Below, in pieces: positions 54,104 to 62,015 of a stretch of DNA of 64,000 bases. The DNA lies in assembly GCA_900767695.1 (NCBI GenBank), contig CAAGAC010000017.1, forward strand, positions 1 through 64,000. The letters are read 5' to 3'. Below the pieces are notes generated by a model. That model was not told the DNA's origin, ran no database searches, and saw only the letters and a list, made by a program, of their open reading frames with translations. The DNA is from an uncultured Succinivibrio sp. (lineage in GTDB: Bacteria > Pseudomonadota > Gammaproteobacteria > Enterobacterales > Succinivibrionaceae). Positions within the stretch are counted from its first letter, which is position 1. Every line of letters begins with the position of its first letter. Position numbers and translations under genes: made by a program.

Positions 54104-55510
54104 TCACGCCCCTGCCGCCGCGCGGCCGCGGCTGCCGTCCCGCCTCCAGCGCCTGAGGTACTTTACAGAGCGCAGCACTATGGCGGCGAAGGTGAGCACC
54201 TCTGAAAGCGGCACGGCAAGCCACAGCCCGTGCACGCCGAGCGCGCAGGGCAGGAGCACGAGCGATGGCACCAGGAGCACCACGCCGCGCAGGAGCATGA
54301 ACGCCACGGCCTCGGCATCATGCGCCATCGCCTGGTAGATCCCGATGAGCGCGATGTTCATCGTGAAGAAGAGGAAGCCAAGCGAGAAGAGCGGCAGGCC
54401 ATTGCAGGCTATCGAGTAGGCCTCGGCCTGCCTGCTCACGAAGAGTCCTGCAATCTGATCTCCAAGCCCCACCGAGAACGCGGTGAGCGCAAGGCCCGAC
54501 ACCAGCGCCGCGGTCGCCGCGAACCTGATGGCGGCCGCGACCCGCGCCCAGTCCCCGCGCCCGCGGCTGTAGCTTATGATCGGCAGCGCCGACTGGGCGA
54601 TGGCGTTTCCGAACATGAAGACGAGCGGCAGCAGGTAGCAGGCGATGCCGAAGGCGGCCACGCCCTCCTCGCGCAGCCTCTGCATGAATACGTTGTTGTC
54701 CACGAACATCATGATCCCGATGGCGGCCTCCCCGACGAGGGTCGGCACGCCCAGGCGCGCCATGTACGCGAGGTTGCGCAGCGTGAGGAGGAGGCTCTTG
54801 ATGCTCAGGCGCAGCCTGTAGAGCTTGAGCAAGCGGGTGCGGAAGGCCATGTACCAGAGCACCATGAGCGCCGCCAGCACCAGGGTGATGCTGCTTGCAA
54901 GCGCAGCTCCCATGAGGCCCATGCCGAGGGGGAACACGAAGAGCCAGTCGAGGAATATGTTCATGAGCGAGGAGAACACGCTCACGTACATCGAGTAGCG
55001 CGGCGAGCCGTCGAGCCTTATGACGAACTGGCCGGTCATCATCAGCGACATGCAGCAGAAGGTGGGTCCAAGCCAGATGACGTACTCGCGCATCATCGGC
55101 AGCAGCTCCTCAGAGCAGCCAAGCGCCAGGCTCACCTGATCGGTCGCCGCGAGCGAGAGCACGCTCACGATGAGCGAGAGCAGGAAGGAGGCCGCGAGGG
55201 CCTGGGTTGCGCAGATGCGCGCGGCCTTGAGGTTGCCCTGCGCCATGTGCACGGCGGCGACCACGGAGACGCCGGCGCCGAGCATGAGTCCGATCCCGGT
55301 GCAGATGAGGTAGAGGGGCCCGGTGAGGTTCACCGCGGCAAGAGCCTGACTCCCCACTCCCCTGCCCACGAAGATCCCGTCGGCGATGTTGAAGAGCCCG
55401 CCGAATAGCAGTCCGGTGAGCGTGGGCACGAAGATCCCCACGAAGAGCCTGCTTATGTCGGTGTGCTCGAAGTCTATCCGGTCCCTTCCAGAGTTCAGCA
55501 GCTTTGCCAT
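54104..55510 (-). CDS. MATE-family efflux transporter
   Basis: This gene encodes 468 aa with 12 membrane segments. It begins RIDFEHTDISRLFVGIFVPTLTGLLFGGLFNIADGIFVGRGVG, a typical MATE first half; the second half has LGVPTLVGEAAIGIMMFVDNNVF and ALPIISYSRGRGDWARV. It exports organic cations or drugs using Na+ or H+. The architecture resembles MepA/NorM-like proteins from gut bacteria. AGGAGG lies before ATG 55510. The AraC-type gene immediately upstream on the same strand (58-bp gap) was probably its regulator. Confidence 0.92.
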   Translation of the reverse strand: MAKLLNSGRDRIDFEHTDISRLFVGIFVPTLTGLLFGGLFNIADGIFVGRGVGSQALAAVNLTGPLYLICTGIGLMLGAGVSVVAAVHMAQGNLKAARICATQALAASFLLSLIVSVLSLAATDQVSLALGCSEELLPMMREYVIWLGPTFCCMSLMMTGQFVIRLDGSPRYSMYVSVFSSLMNIFLDWLFVFPLGMGLMGAALASSITLVLAALMVLWYMAFRTRLLKLYRLRLSIKSLLLTLRNLAYMARLGVPTLVGEAAIGIMMFVDNNVFMQRLREEGVAAFGIACYLLPLVFMFGNAIAQSALPIISYSRGRGDWARVAAAIRFAATAALVSGLALTAFSVGLGDQIAGLFVSRQAEAYSIACNGLPLFSLGFLFFTMNIALIGIYQAMAHDAEAVAFMLLRGVVLLVPSLVLLPCALGVHGLWLAVPLSEVLTFAAIVLRSVKYLRRWRRDGSRGRAAAGA

Positions 55511-55568
55511 GGTCGCATCCTCCTTTTTCTAATCCGAATCGGCGCTTTTAAAAGATGTCCCGGCAGGC

Positions 55569-56383
55569 TCAGGAGCGCAGGCCCTTGCGGTAGGCGCTCA
55601 GCGTCATCCCCGCCTCCTTCTTCCAGAACTTGCACATGTACGAGGGATCGCTAAAGCTCAGGGCCTGCGCGATCGACTCGATGTTGAGGTCGGTGGTGCT
55701 GAGGAGCTTCTTTATCTCCGCAACCGCCTGCCTCCTGATGGCCTTCTTGGGGCTCTCCCCGTGGCGGCCCACCACGTCGGCAAGGTACCCGGGCGTCACG
55801 CAGAGCTTCGAGGCGTACCACGCGACGTCGCGGTGGGCGCGGATGTTCTCGGCTAGCAGCACGTAGAACTGGTTGCACAGCGTGCCGACGTGGTGGCAGC
55901 CTTGGGCTGACGGCGCCATGTCCACCGCGTCGCGCAGCATCAGCACCGCCGCGTGCAGGAGATCGGCCGCCGCGCGGCCAGATGATCGCCCGCCGCCTTC
56001 GAGTATTCTCGCCGCCAGCGCGAAGATCTCGGGCGCGGCGGCCACGTTGTCGTGCACCGGGGGCGATGACAGCTCCACGAAGAACTCGGGGCGGAAGTCC
56101 TGGAGCGTCTCCTGGAGAAGGCGCGAGGAGGCGATGAGCCAGGCCGTCCTGCAGCCGCTCTGCCGGTGCTCGAGGCACTCGCCGTGGAAGTCACTCTCGA
56201 TGACGATGACCGACCCCGGCCTTGCCGCGCCGCTCCACTCCCCGTCGCGGATCACCGCGCTGCCGCTGGTGCAGCAGGCAGGAGCCACGCCGGCCCCGCC
56301 TCGCGCCAGGCATTGAAGGCCTCGCCAAGCGGCCCGATGCCGCCCCTGATCCACAATGCGCCCTCGTGCGCTTCTTCTTCCAT
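55569..56383 (-). pseudogene. AraC-family regulator with a probable frameshift
   Basis: The C-terminal DNA-binding domain is intact: two helix-turn-helix units (DVAWYASKLCVTPGYLADVV and NIESIAQALSFSDPSYMCKFWKKEAG) with the typical end MTLSAYRKGLR. The N-terminal sensor is split: the best start, ATG 56383 with AGGAGG at 4 nt, opens MEEEAHEGALWIRGGIGPLG and stops at 56252, whereas the frame leading to the DNA-binding domain reads like protein only from about CTSGSAVIRDGEWSGAARPG (near 56265). A one- or two-base indel near 56265-56290 would join them. It is either a real frameshift or a sequence error. The adjacent MATE gene would be its target. Confidence 0.7.
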
Positions 56384-56518
56384 ATCCGCCTCCTTCCATG
56401 CTGACGCCGGCAAAAGATAGCATCTGCGCCGGGGGCAGGCTTCCGGATCCGCCAAAAGCGCCGGAACTCCCGATGATTTTCACATGGAAGGCCGCATCCT
56501 CTACAAGGCGCGGGGATC

Positions 56519-56540
56519 AAAAAAGCGGGCCGAAGCCCGC
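56519..56540 (-). terminator. Terminator of the GNAT gene
   Basis: GCGGGC-CGAA-GCCCGC (a TTCG loop on the minus strand) followed by TTTTTT. Confidence 0.9.
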
Positions 56541-56559
56541 CTTTCTTGAAGGTCCTGTC

Positions 56560-57150
56560 TCAGCGGAGGCTCTCGTTTGCCTTGTCGATGATCTTCTGGA
56601 CCTCGGCGCGGTCGAGCTTCGAGAACGGGATGAAGGGCGCCGGGCGCTCGGTGAAGGTCTCGTCGCAGATGCGCTTCTCCAGCAGGTTGACGTCGAGCCA
56701 CCTGCCGTTCTTGTAGCCGGTCTTGTGCAGCACGCCGCACTTGTTGAAGCCGAGCTTGCGGTGAAGCGACTCCGAGCGCGGGTTGCCCTCGGTGACGTTC
56801 GAGTAGACGTTGCGCACGTTCTGGAGCCTCAGGATGTCCATCAGCACGTTCATCGCGGCGGTGCCGTAGTGGTTGCCGCGGCGGTTGAGCCTGATGAAGG
56901 CGCGCAGCTCGGCGTTCCACGAGAGGCCCGGCTGGGCCAGATCGCCGTGGGCGAAGGCGTAGCCTATGACCTCGGAGTCGTCCTCGATGACGATGAACGG
57001 ATAGTCGTGGGAGAAGGCGAGGATCTGGGTCTCCTTGTCGGCCACGGTGGGGATCTCGTACTCAAGGGTGATCGGGGTCTCGATGTACTGCTTGAGGATG
57101 TCGAGTAGAGCCGAGGCATCCTGTACCACGGCAAGACGTATGTGAGCCAT
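56560..57150 (-). CDS. GNAT-family N-acetyltransferase (Pat/YncA-like)
   Basis: This gene encodes 196 aa. The start at MAHIRLAVVQDASALLDIL is preferred because GGGGA then lies 6 nt upstream. The acetyl-CoA site is in RAFIRLNRRGNHYGTAAMNVLMDIL (~83-107; the usual Q/RxxGxG/A is R-R-G-N-H-Y-G), followed by NVTEGNPRSESLHRKLGFNKCGVLHKTGYKNGRWLDVNLLEK, the phosphinothricin-acetyltransferase-like signature (GxK.GxWLDV). Such enzymes acetylate small amines, amino-acid analogues or methionine derivatives. The substrate is unknown. A CRP-type site lies 115 bp upstream but points more naturally to the divergent RNA unit. Confidence 0.88.
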   Translation of the reverse strand: MAHIRLAVVQDASALLDILKQYIETPITLEYEIPTVADKETQILAFSHDYPFIVIEDDSEVIGYAFAHGDLAQPGLSWNAELRAFIRLNRRGNHYGTAAMNVLMDILRLQNVRNVYSNVTEGNPRSESLHRKLGFNKCGVLHKTGYKNGRWLDVNLLEKRICDETFTERPAPFIPFSKLDRAEVQKIIDKANESLR

Positions 57151-57264
57151 TTTCATTCCCCTGTTCAGGCGGCGCTAAGCCGCTTCTTCATTTTGTTGCC
57201 CCATTCTAACAACCTCAGGCGGCTTTTGAAATGCGCCGCCAGCGCTACCTAGAACAGGCTTAAA
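57151..57264. other. Start of the 318-bp gene-free stretch before the DJ-1 debris
   Basis: The stretch 57151-57468 carries no protein gene. This first part is the GNAT upstream region; the rest holds the CRP site and the small-RNA candidate described next. Confidence 0.5.
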
Positions 57265-57280
57265 TGTGAGCAATATCACA
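57265..57280 (+). promoter_or_regulatory. Near-perfect CRP site
   Basis: TGTGA-N6-TCACA with AAA and TTC flanks, matching the CRP consensus at all ten core positions. Its centre (57272.5) lies about 62-68 bp before the likely start of the downstream RNA, a class I activator position. Confidence 0.75.
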
Positions 57281-57305
57281 TTCTTTTAAAATGTGAAAAA
57301 TTTTC

Positions 57306-57334
57306 TTGATGAAAAGGGCAGTTTTATGTAACAT
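57306..57334 (+). promoter_or_regulatory. Promoter of the small-RNA candidate
   Basis: TTGATG (57306-57311) and TAACAT (57329-57334) are 17 bp apart; TATGTA (57325-57330) is an alternative -10. Confidence 0.5.
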
Positions 57335-57336
57335 AC

Positions 57337-57450
57337 AACCATCATCTTAACGTTGTGTTCTGATGGTTAGTAGCGGGGTTCTCTTCAGTGAGATTCCTCA
57401 AACTCCAAAGCAGATAATTAGCCCCAGCCCAGCAGGCTGGGGTCTTTTTT
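57337..57450 (+). ncRNA. Candidate CRP-activated small RNA
   Basis: About 114 nt. The 5' end can form an 8-bp stem AACCATCA/TGATGGTT (57337-57344 with 57361-57368). A single-stranded AT-rich middle (57385-57420) follows, and the unit ends in a perfect 8-bp terminator stem CCCCAGCC-N5-GGCTGGGG with a T-run (57422-57451). No gene on the plus strand ends here, so the terminator has no other owner. It is not Spot 42 or CyaR by sequence as I remember them. No convincing start codon with a ribosome site lies inside. The combination of CRP site, promoter, structured body and terminator is the usual make-up of catabolite-controlled regulatory RNAs. Confidence 0.6.
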
Positions 57451-57468
57451 TGCCCGCGCCTTTCGTCA

Positions 57469-57615
57469 TTATTGTACGGTTTGGACGAGCACCCTCCTGC
57501 CCTGCCCTCCCTCTACATTCCGATTTCTGAAAATAAGTTCCACGCCTTCCGTCATTGGGAGGCGATGCGCCATCATCACGCCTTTGGCAGTGGCATCGAG
57601 GAGAGCCTCTCGCAT
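57469..57615 (-). pseudogene. 3' fragment of an unknown gene (48 codons)
   Basis: From ATG 57615 to TAA 57469 the frame reads MREALLDATAKGVMMAHRLP and MTEGVELIFRNRNVEGGQG; it looks like a true protein end but has no start region or ribosome site. It overlaps the tail of the DJ-1-like fragment in another frame, again a deletion joint. Confidence 0.35.
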
Positions 57616-58019
57616 TCGTCAAGCTTCTCCGGCGTCATGATCTAGTAGTCAAAGCGGATCCCGGAAGCCTCGGCGATGGCGTCGGTCATCACGGGATCGC
57701 TCTTGACGAACTTGAGTGCCTCGTCGAGGGCCTTCTTGTCGCCGAGGAAGAGGCTGACATCAGCCAAGACCGGATCCATGGTCAGGATGTTTCCCGTCTG
57801 GGTGGCCAGCACCACCTCGTAGCCTTCCTTCATGACATGCATGACCGGGACGGTCAGCTCGTCAAGGAAGTAGCCGGTCGGGTGCAGGGTGCCGTCCTTG
57901 AGCACCAGCGTGTCGGTGCTTGAGGTGACGAGCAGGACCTTGCCCTTGGGGGCGGCGGACGCGGCTGATGAGGCGAATGCAAGCGAGGCGCAAAGCAAGA
58001 GCGCAATTGACTTCTTCAT
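57576..58019 (-). pseudogene. Exported DJ-1/PfpI-family protein, truncated, with in-frame TAG
   Basis: ATG 58019 opens a signal peptide (MKKSIALLLCASLAFASSAASA) and then KGKVLLVTSSTDTLVLKDGT, the first strand and loop of DJ-1/PfpI proteins, and HVMKEGYEVVLATQTG. The frame meets TAG 57642-57644 after 125 codons, goes on with IMTPEKLDECERLSSM and ends at TGA 57576. The second half of the family, with the nucleophilic Cys elbow, is absent. The gene is dead, though the secreted N-terminal part could still be made. Confidence 0.65.
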
Positions 58020-58238
58020 GTGAACTCCAGTAACAAAAAACTGGCTGCAAATTCAGGAAGCGGCGGCCTGCCCGTCGGCAGGCCCCGGCTCTTCCAAGTT
58101 CCACCAGTGATGGTTGCAGTGTAAGGAAGTCTGGTATCCGGCACAGTAGCGTGACTTAAGGGAGGCTATGGAAAAACTTAAGGTGCTTGGCGAGAGAGGT
58201 TTTGCGAGGCTGGGTATTGCAGTGAGGTTGGATTTCAT

Positions 58239-58302
58239 GAAGGCAGGCGCCTCGCGCCTGCCTTCATTGCATGAGAAAGCCCGGCTTTCAGGCCGGGCTT
58301 TT
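58239..58302 (-). terminator. Two hairpins after feoB
   Basis: AAAGCCCGGC...GCCGGGCTTTT (58276-58302) is met first from feoB; the second is a perfect 12-bp stem GAAGGCAGGCGC-N3-complement (58239-58265). Confidence 0.7.
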
Positions 58303-58328
58303 GCTTGCTGCGGATGGATGGCAGCTTG

Positions 58329-60476
58329 TCAGACGTTCTTTGCGGCGATGCGCAGGAAGGCCTTCCTGCCGTGATCCTTCCTCAGGAGGAGGTAGAGGAA
58401 CACCGCCAGCACGATGAAGGCCACCACGGTGAACGGGCCGAACGGGACCTGGCCGGTGACGAGGCCGCCGATCTGGTAGATGACCAGGGACAGGCAGTAG
58501 GCGTAGCAAAGCATGTAGCTGACTGCAAAGCCGAACCACTTGCCCGAGCCGAACTGGCGCTTCATGGCGCCGAGTGCGGCGACGCAGGGAGTGGACCAGA
58601 GGTTGAAGGCGAGGAAGGCGAACGCGGCGACCGAGGTCGGGAACACGCCATGGAGGGCGGCCGAGAGTGTCTGATCGTCCTCGGCGACATCAGAGCCGAG
58701 GCCAAGCAGCACGGCCATGGTGCCGACGACGTTCTCCTTGGCGAGGAGGCCGGTGATGACCGCCACCGCAGCCTGCCAGAGGCCGAAGCCCACCGGCGCG
58801 AAGATGAACGCCACTACGGTGCCGAAGGAGGCCAGCATCGACTTGGAGACGTCGACCATCTGGAAGCCCTCGGAGGTGAAGTTGAAGTTCGAGAGGAACC
58901 AGATGATGACAACGGTCCCGAAGATGATGGTGCCGGCCTTGATGATGAAGGCCTTGCAGCGCTCGTAGGTGGTCCTGAACACGTTCAGGGCGCGCGGCAT
59001 GTGGTAGTCGGGGAGCTCCATCACGAACGGGCTGACGTCCTCCTGGAAGGCCGAGCTCTTCTTGAGGATGATGCCGGTGACGGCAATCGAGAAGATGCCC
59101 AGCAGGTAGACGGCCGGGGCGATCCAGGTCTGCTCGGGGAAGAACGACATGAAGATCATGGTCATGATCGGGAGCTTGGCCGAGCAAGGCAGGAACGAGG
59201 TCGTGATCAGGGTGATGCGCTGCTCGTTGACGTTGTCGATGCTCTTGGTGGACATCAGTGCCGGAACGGCGCAGCCGGTCGCGATCAGGATGGGGATGAA
59301 GCTGCGGCCGGAGAGACCGAAGCGCCTGAAGATCCTGTCGAGGACGAAGGCGACGCGGGTCATGTAGCCGCACTGCTCAACGATCGACAGCAGGAAGAAC
59401 AGCACAATCATCTGAGGGACGAAGCCCAGGACCGCGCCGACGCCGCCGATGATGCCGTCGACGAGCAGCGAGCGCAGCCAGTCAGGCGCGACGGCCTGAT
59501 CGAGCAGCCAGTTGGCGCCGTCGGTGCACCACTCGCCGAAGACCACGTCGTTGGCGTAGTCGGTGGCAGCTGTGCCCACGGTGGTGACCGCGAGGTAGTA
59601 GATCACGTAGATGATCGCCGCGAAGATAGGGAGCGCCAGCCACTTGTTGGTGACCACGTTGTCTATCTTGCGGGAGATTGAGGCCTTGGCATTGGCCGAC
59701 TTCGTGGTGACGACCGGGATGATCTTGTCGATGAAGGCGTAGCGGGCCTGCGGGAAGTAGGCCTCGGCGTCGGTGCCGTACTCGCGCTCGATGGCGGCGC
59801 GGTCGCGGGCGACCTCGGCCAGGAGCTTCTCGCTGCCGCGGTACTCGTCGAGGTAGACCTTGTCCTGCTGGAGGAGCGAGGTCGCGATGAAGATCTTCTC
59901 GGCATTGTTCGTGCCGTTGCCAAGGAGGCTGCCGATGTCTCCGAGCATGCCGAGGACGGCCTCGGGGTAGACGGAGGAGGCCTTTGTGGAGGCCTTGGCG
60001 GACTCGATGGCGTCGAGCAGCTTGTCGAGGCCCTCGCCGGTGGAGGCGGAGATCGGGACAACCTTTATGCCGAGCTCGTCGGAGAGCTTCTGCGCGTCAA
60101 TCTCTATGCCCTTGTCCTTCAGGAGGTCGCACATGTTGAGGGCGACCACCATGGGCCTGCCCATCGGCACGATCTCGAGGGTGAGGGAGAGGGAGCGCTC
60201 GAGGTGGGTCGCGTCGACCACGTTGAGCACGACGTCGTAGCCGTCGGAGAGCAGGAAGTTGCGCGAGACGATCTCCTCGGCCGAGTACGGGGAGAGGGAG
60301 TAGAGGCCCGGGAGGTCGACGACGTCCCAGTCGCGCTTGGAGATCTTGCCGATGACCTGGTCCACGGTGACGCCGGGCCAGTTGCCGACGTACTGGTTGG
60401 CGCCGGTCAGGGCGTTGAACAGGGTGGTCTTGCCGCAGTTCTGGTTGCCGATGAGGGCGATGGTCTTCTCGGTCAT
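58329..60476 (-). CDS. feoB: Ferrous iron transporter FeoB
   Basis: This gene encodes 715 aa. The N-terminal G domain has G1 GNQNCGKTTLF (~10-20), G3 DLPGLYSLSPYS and G4 NMCD; a helical GDI part follows and then the membrane domain with two Gate regions, including FIPILIATGCAVPALMSTKSI (with the Cys-Pro of the ion path) and LPCSAKLPIMTM. It imports Fe2+ across the inner membrane, mainly in anaerobic conditions. ATG 60476 overlaps the feoA stop (TGATG). No feoC follows. I could not find a convincing Fur or FNR box upstream of feoA. Confidence 0.97.
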   Translation of the reverse strand: MTEKTIALIGNQNCGKTTLFNALTGANQYVGNWPGVTVDQVIGKISKRDWDVVDLPGLYSLSPYSAEEIVSRNFLLSDGYDVVLNVVDATHLERSLSLTLEIVPMGRPMVVALNMCDLLKDKGIEIDAQKLSDELGIKVVPISASTGEGLDKLLDAIESAKASTKASSVYPEAVLGMLGDIGSLLGNGTNNAEKIFIATSLLQQDKVYLDEYRGSEKLLAEVARDRAAIEREYGTDAEAYFPQARYAFIDKIIPVVTTKSANAKASISRKIDNVVTNKWLALPIFAAIIYVIYYLAVTTVGTAATDYANDVVFGEWCTDGANWLLDQAVAPDWLRSLLVDGIIGGVGAVLGFVPQMIVLFFLLSIVEQCGYMTRVAFVLDRIFRRFGLSGRSFIPILIATGCAVPALMSTKSIDNVNEQRITLITTSFLPCSAKLPIMTMIFMSFFPEQTWIAPAVYLLGIFSIAVTGIILKKSSAFQEDVSPFVMELPDYHMPRALNVFRTTYERCKAFIIKAGTIIFGTVVIIWFLSNFNFTSEGFQMVDVSKSMLASFGTVVAFIFAPVGFGLWQAAVAVITGLLAKENVVGTMAVLLGLGSDVAEDDQTLSAALHGVFPTSVAAFAFLAFNLWSTPCVAALGAMKRQFGSGKWFGFAVSYMLCYAYCLSLVIYQIGGLVTGQVPFGPFTVVAFIVLAVFLYLLLRKDHGRKAFLRIAAKNV

Positions 60477-60700
60477 CACTGCACCTCCACCAGACCTGCG
60501 TCGCTCTTGCGCACGGTCAGGGAGTAGCCGCGCACGCTAAGCTCGATTGGATCGCCGAGAGGGGCAGCCCTCACCATGGTGACTTTGGTCCTGGGGGTGA
60601 TGCCCATGTCGAGGAGCCGGCGCCTCAGCGAGGTGCCCTCGCCACGGACAGCCACAACCTCGGCGCTCTCGCCTCTGTTCAAACTGTCTAATGTCTTCAT
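60476..60700 (-). CDS. feoA: FeoA, SH3-like partner of FeoB
   Basis: This gene encodes 74 aa. It is a small cytoplasmic SH3-fold protein: LDSLNRGESAEVVAVRGEG, then RRRLLDMGITPRTKVTMVRAAPLGDPIELSVRGYSLTVRK, the full FeoA pattern. It is needed for FeoB activity. It is the first gene of feoAB. Confidence 0.95.
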   Translation of the reverse strand: MKTLDSLNRGESAEVVAVRGEGTSLRRRLLDMGITPRTKVTMVRAAPLGDPIELSVRGYSLTVRKSDAGLVEVQ

Positions 60701-60958
60701 TTTTATGCCTGAATCCGAAGTGACTTTGAAATTCTGTTTGTTATCAGATGGTCTTGATCCGGTTAGTCGAAAGCAATTAGCCTTACCTAACGTCAGGCAG
60801 TTTATGCTAACTCAAGGTGTGATGCAAGACGGATTTTGTGAAGTCCGGGCATTTGCCACGCACTGCCCCGCGCCATGCGGCAGTCACTGCCAAGGCGCCT
60901 CAGAGCAGATCCGGCAGGCTGGATTAAAAATCAAGAAAAATAAGGAGTTTACAGAGGC
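60701..60958. other. feoAB upstream region
   Basis: This stretch, with the adjacent terminator part of a 309-bp gap, holds no gene. It is AT-rich and contains possible -10 sequences (TGATAAC on the minus strand) but no Fur or FNR site I would defend. Confidence 0.45.
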
Positions 60959-60959
60959 G

Positions 60960-60987
60960 GCAGAGCCGCGCTACTGCGCGGCTCTGC
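60960..60987 (-). terminator. Terminator of the alpha/beta hydrolase gene
   Basis: GCAGAGCCGCGC-TACT-GCGCGGCTCTGC is a perfect 12-bp stem; a T-rich stretch follows 15-25 nt on. Confidence 0.7.
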
Positions 60988-61009
60988 ATTGAGGACCTGA
61001 ACCTGCTTG

Positions 61010-61918
61010 TCAGGCCTTGAGATGGGAGTCGAGGAAGGCGAGCATCACGTCCTGCACTTCCTTCTGCACCCAGTACGGCCCGCCGTGGCCCGCGCCCTCG
61101 ACGAGGTAGCGCTCGGACTCGATGCCGTGCTCGCGCAGCGCCTGGAACATGATGTCGGTCTCGACCTCGGAGACCAGGGTGTCCTTGGTGCCGTGGAATA
61201 GCAGGAACGGCGGGGTGTGCTCGTCGACATAGTTGGCGGGATTGTAGATGGCGACCTCCTGGGGGCGGTCCTGAACCGAGGAGTCCACTCCCCCGCAGAT
61301 GGTGCAGCCGTTGAGCCACAGCGCCTGGCAGGCCGACGGGGAGGCGTACTCGCGCTCCTTCTCGACGCCAAGGCCTTCTGCCATGCGCGAGAGATCGGTG
61401 ACGCCGTAGATGTCCACCACGCAGGAGACGTTGCTCTTGACGTCCATGTTCTCGCCGGCGTCAAAGCGCCCGCTGTATCCGGTGACGCCTGCAAATGCGG
61501 AGAGGTAGCCGCCTGCGGAGGTGCCCATGATCCCGATGCGGTCCTGCCTGATGCCAAAGCGCATCGCGTTCTTCCTCAGGTAGCGAATGGCCGCCTTGAC
61601 GTCGATGATGGGCGCCGGGAGGTTGGCCTGCGGGGCGAAGCGGTACTCGACCGAGGCGACGAGGTAGCCCGCCTCGGCCAGGCGCATCCTTATCTCAAGG
61701 TGCGAGGCGCGGTTGCAGGTGATGAAGCCGCCGCCGGTGACGAACACCACCGCCGGAAGCAGCCTGCCGAGGCGCGGCTTCAAGATGTCCATCTTGAGGT
61801 CGACGTTCGGGTAGCTGTGGACGCTCACCTGCGAGAAGGTGACGCCCTCGATGAGATCGATGCGCGGGCGGTCGAGACTGACCTTGAGGATCTTGCTCTG
61901 GGCGTGCTGGGTTTGCAT
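61010..61918 (-). CDS. Alpha/beta-hydrolase (HSL/esterase-like)
   Basis: This gene encodes 302 aa from MQTQHAQSKILKV (GGAGAG upstream). The oxyanion part is VVFVTGGGFITCNRASH (GGG in place of the usual HGGG), the nucleophile is Ser in GIMGTSAGGYLSAFAG (GxSxG, ~144-148), the acid is Asp in HGTKDTLVS and the base His is in EGAGHGGPYW. CTICGGVDSS forms a lid-like insert. It acts on an ester, perhaps acetylated sugars or ferulates; there is no signal peptide, so it is cytoplasmic. It is a single gene. Confidence 0.88.
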   Translation of the reverse strand: MQTQHAQSKILKVSLDRPRIDLIEGVTFSQVSVHSYPNVDLKMDILKPRLGRLLPAVVFVTGGGFITCNRASHLEIRMRLAEAGYLVASVEYRFAPQANLPAPIIDVKAAIRYLRKNAMRFGIRQDRIGIMGTSAGGYLSAFAGVTGYSGRFDAGENMDVKSNVSCVVDIYGVTDLSRMAEGLGVEKEREYASPSACQALWLNGCTICGGVDSSVQDRPQEVAIYNPANYVDEHTPPFLLFHGTKDTLVSEVETDIMFQALREHGIESERYLVEGAGHGGPYWVQKEVQDVMLAFLDSHLKA

Positions 61919-62015
61919 TTTGCTCTCTCCAAGATCACCGCAGGCGGCCATGGCCGCCTGCATCTGGTGCTTCAGGTGCTGTATTCCTGAAGATTATACG
62001 GCACTGCGCAGCGCC

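Noticed and set aside
57337..57450. Small RNA being a Spot 42 or CyaR orthologue
   Set aside because: The body sequence shows no match to either as I remember them; only the CRP control and terminator style are shared.
58168..58374. 68-codon frame (MEKLKVLGERG...) with GGGAGG upstream
   Set aside because: It runs through both hairpins after feoB and into feoB antisense, and the ribosome site is only 2 nt from the ATG.
60701..60830. Fur or FNR box upstream of feoA
   Set aside because: Expected biologically, but no stretch matches either consensus well enough to report.
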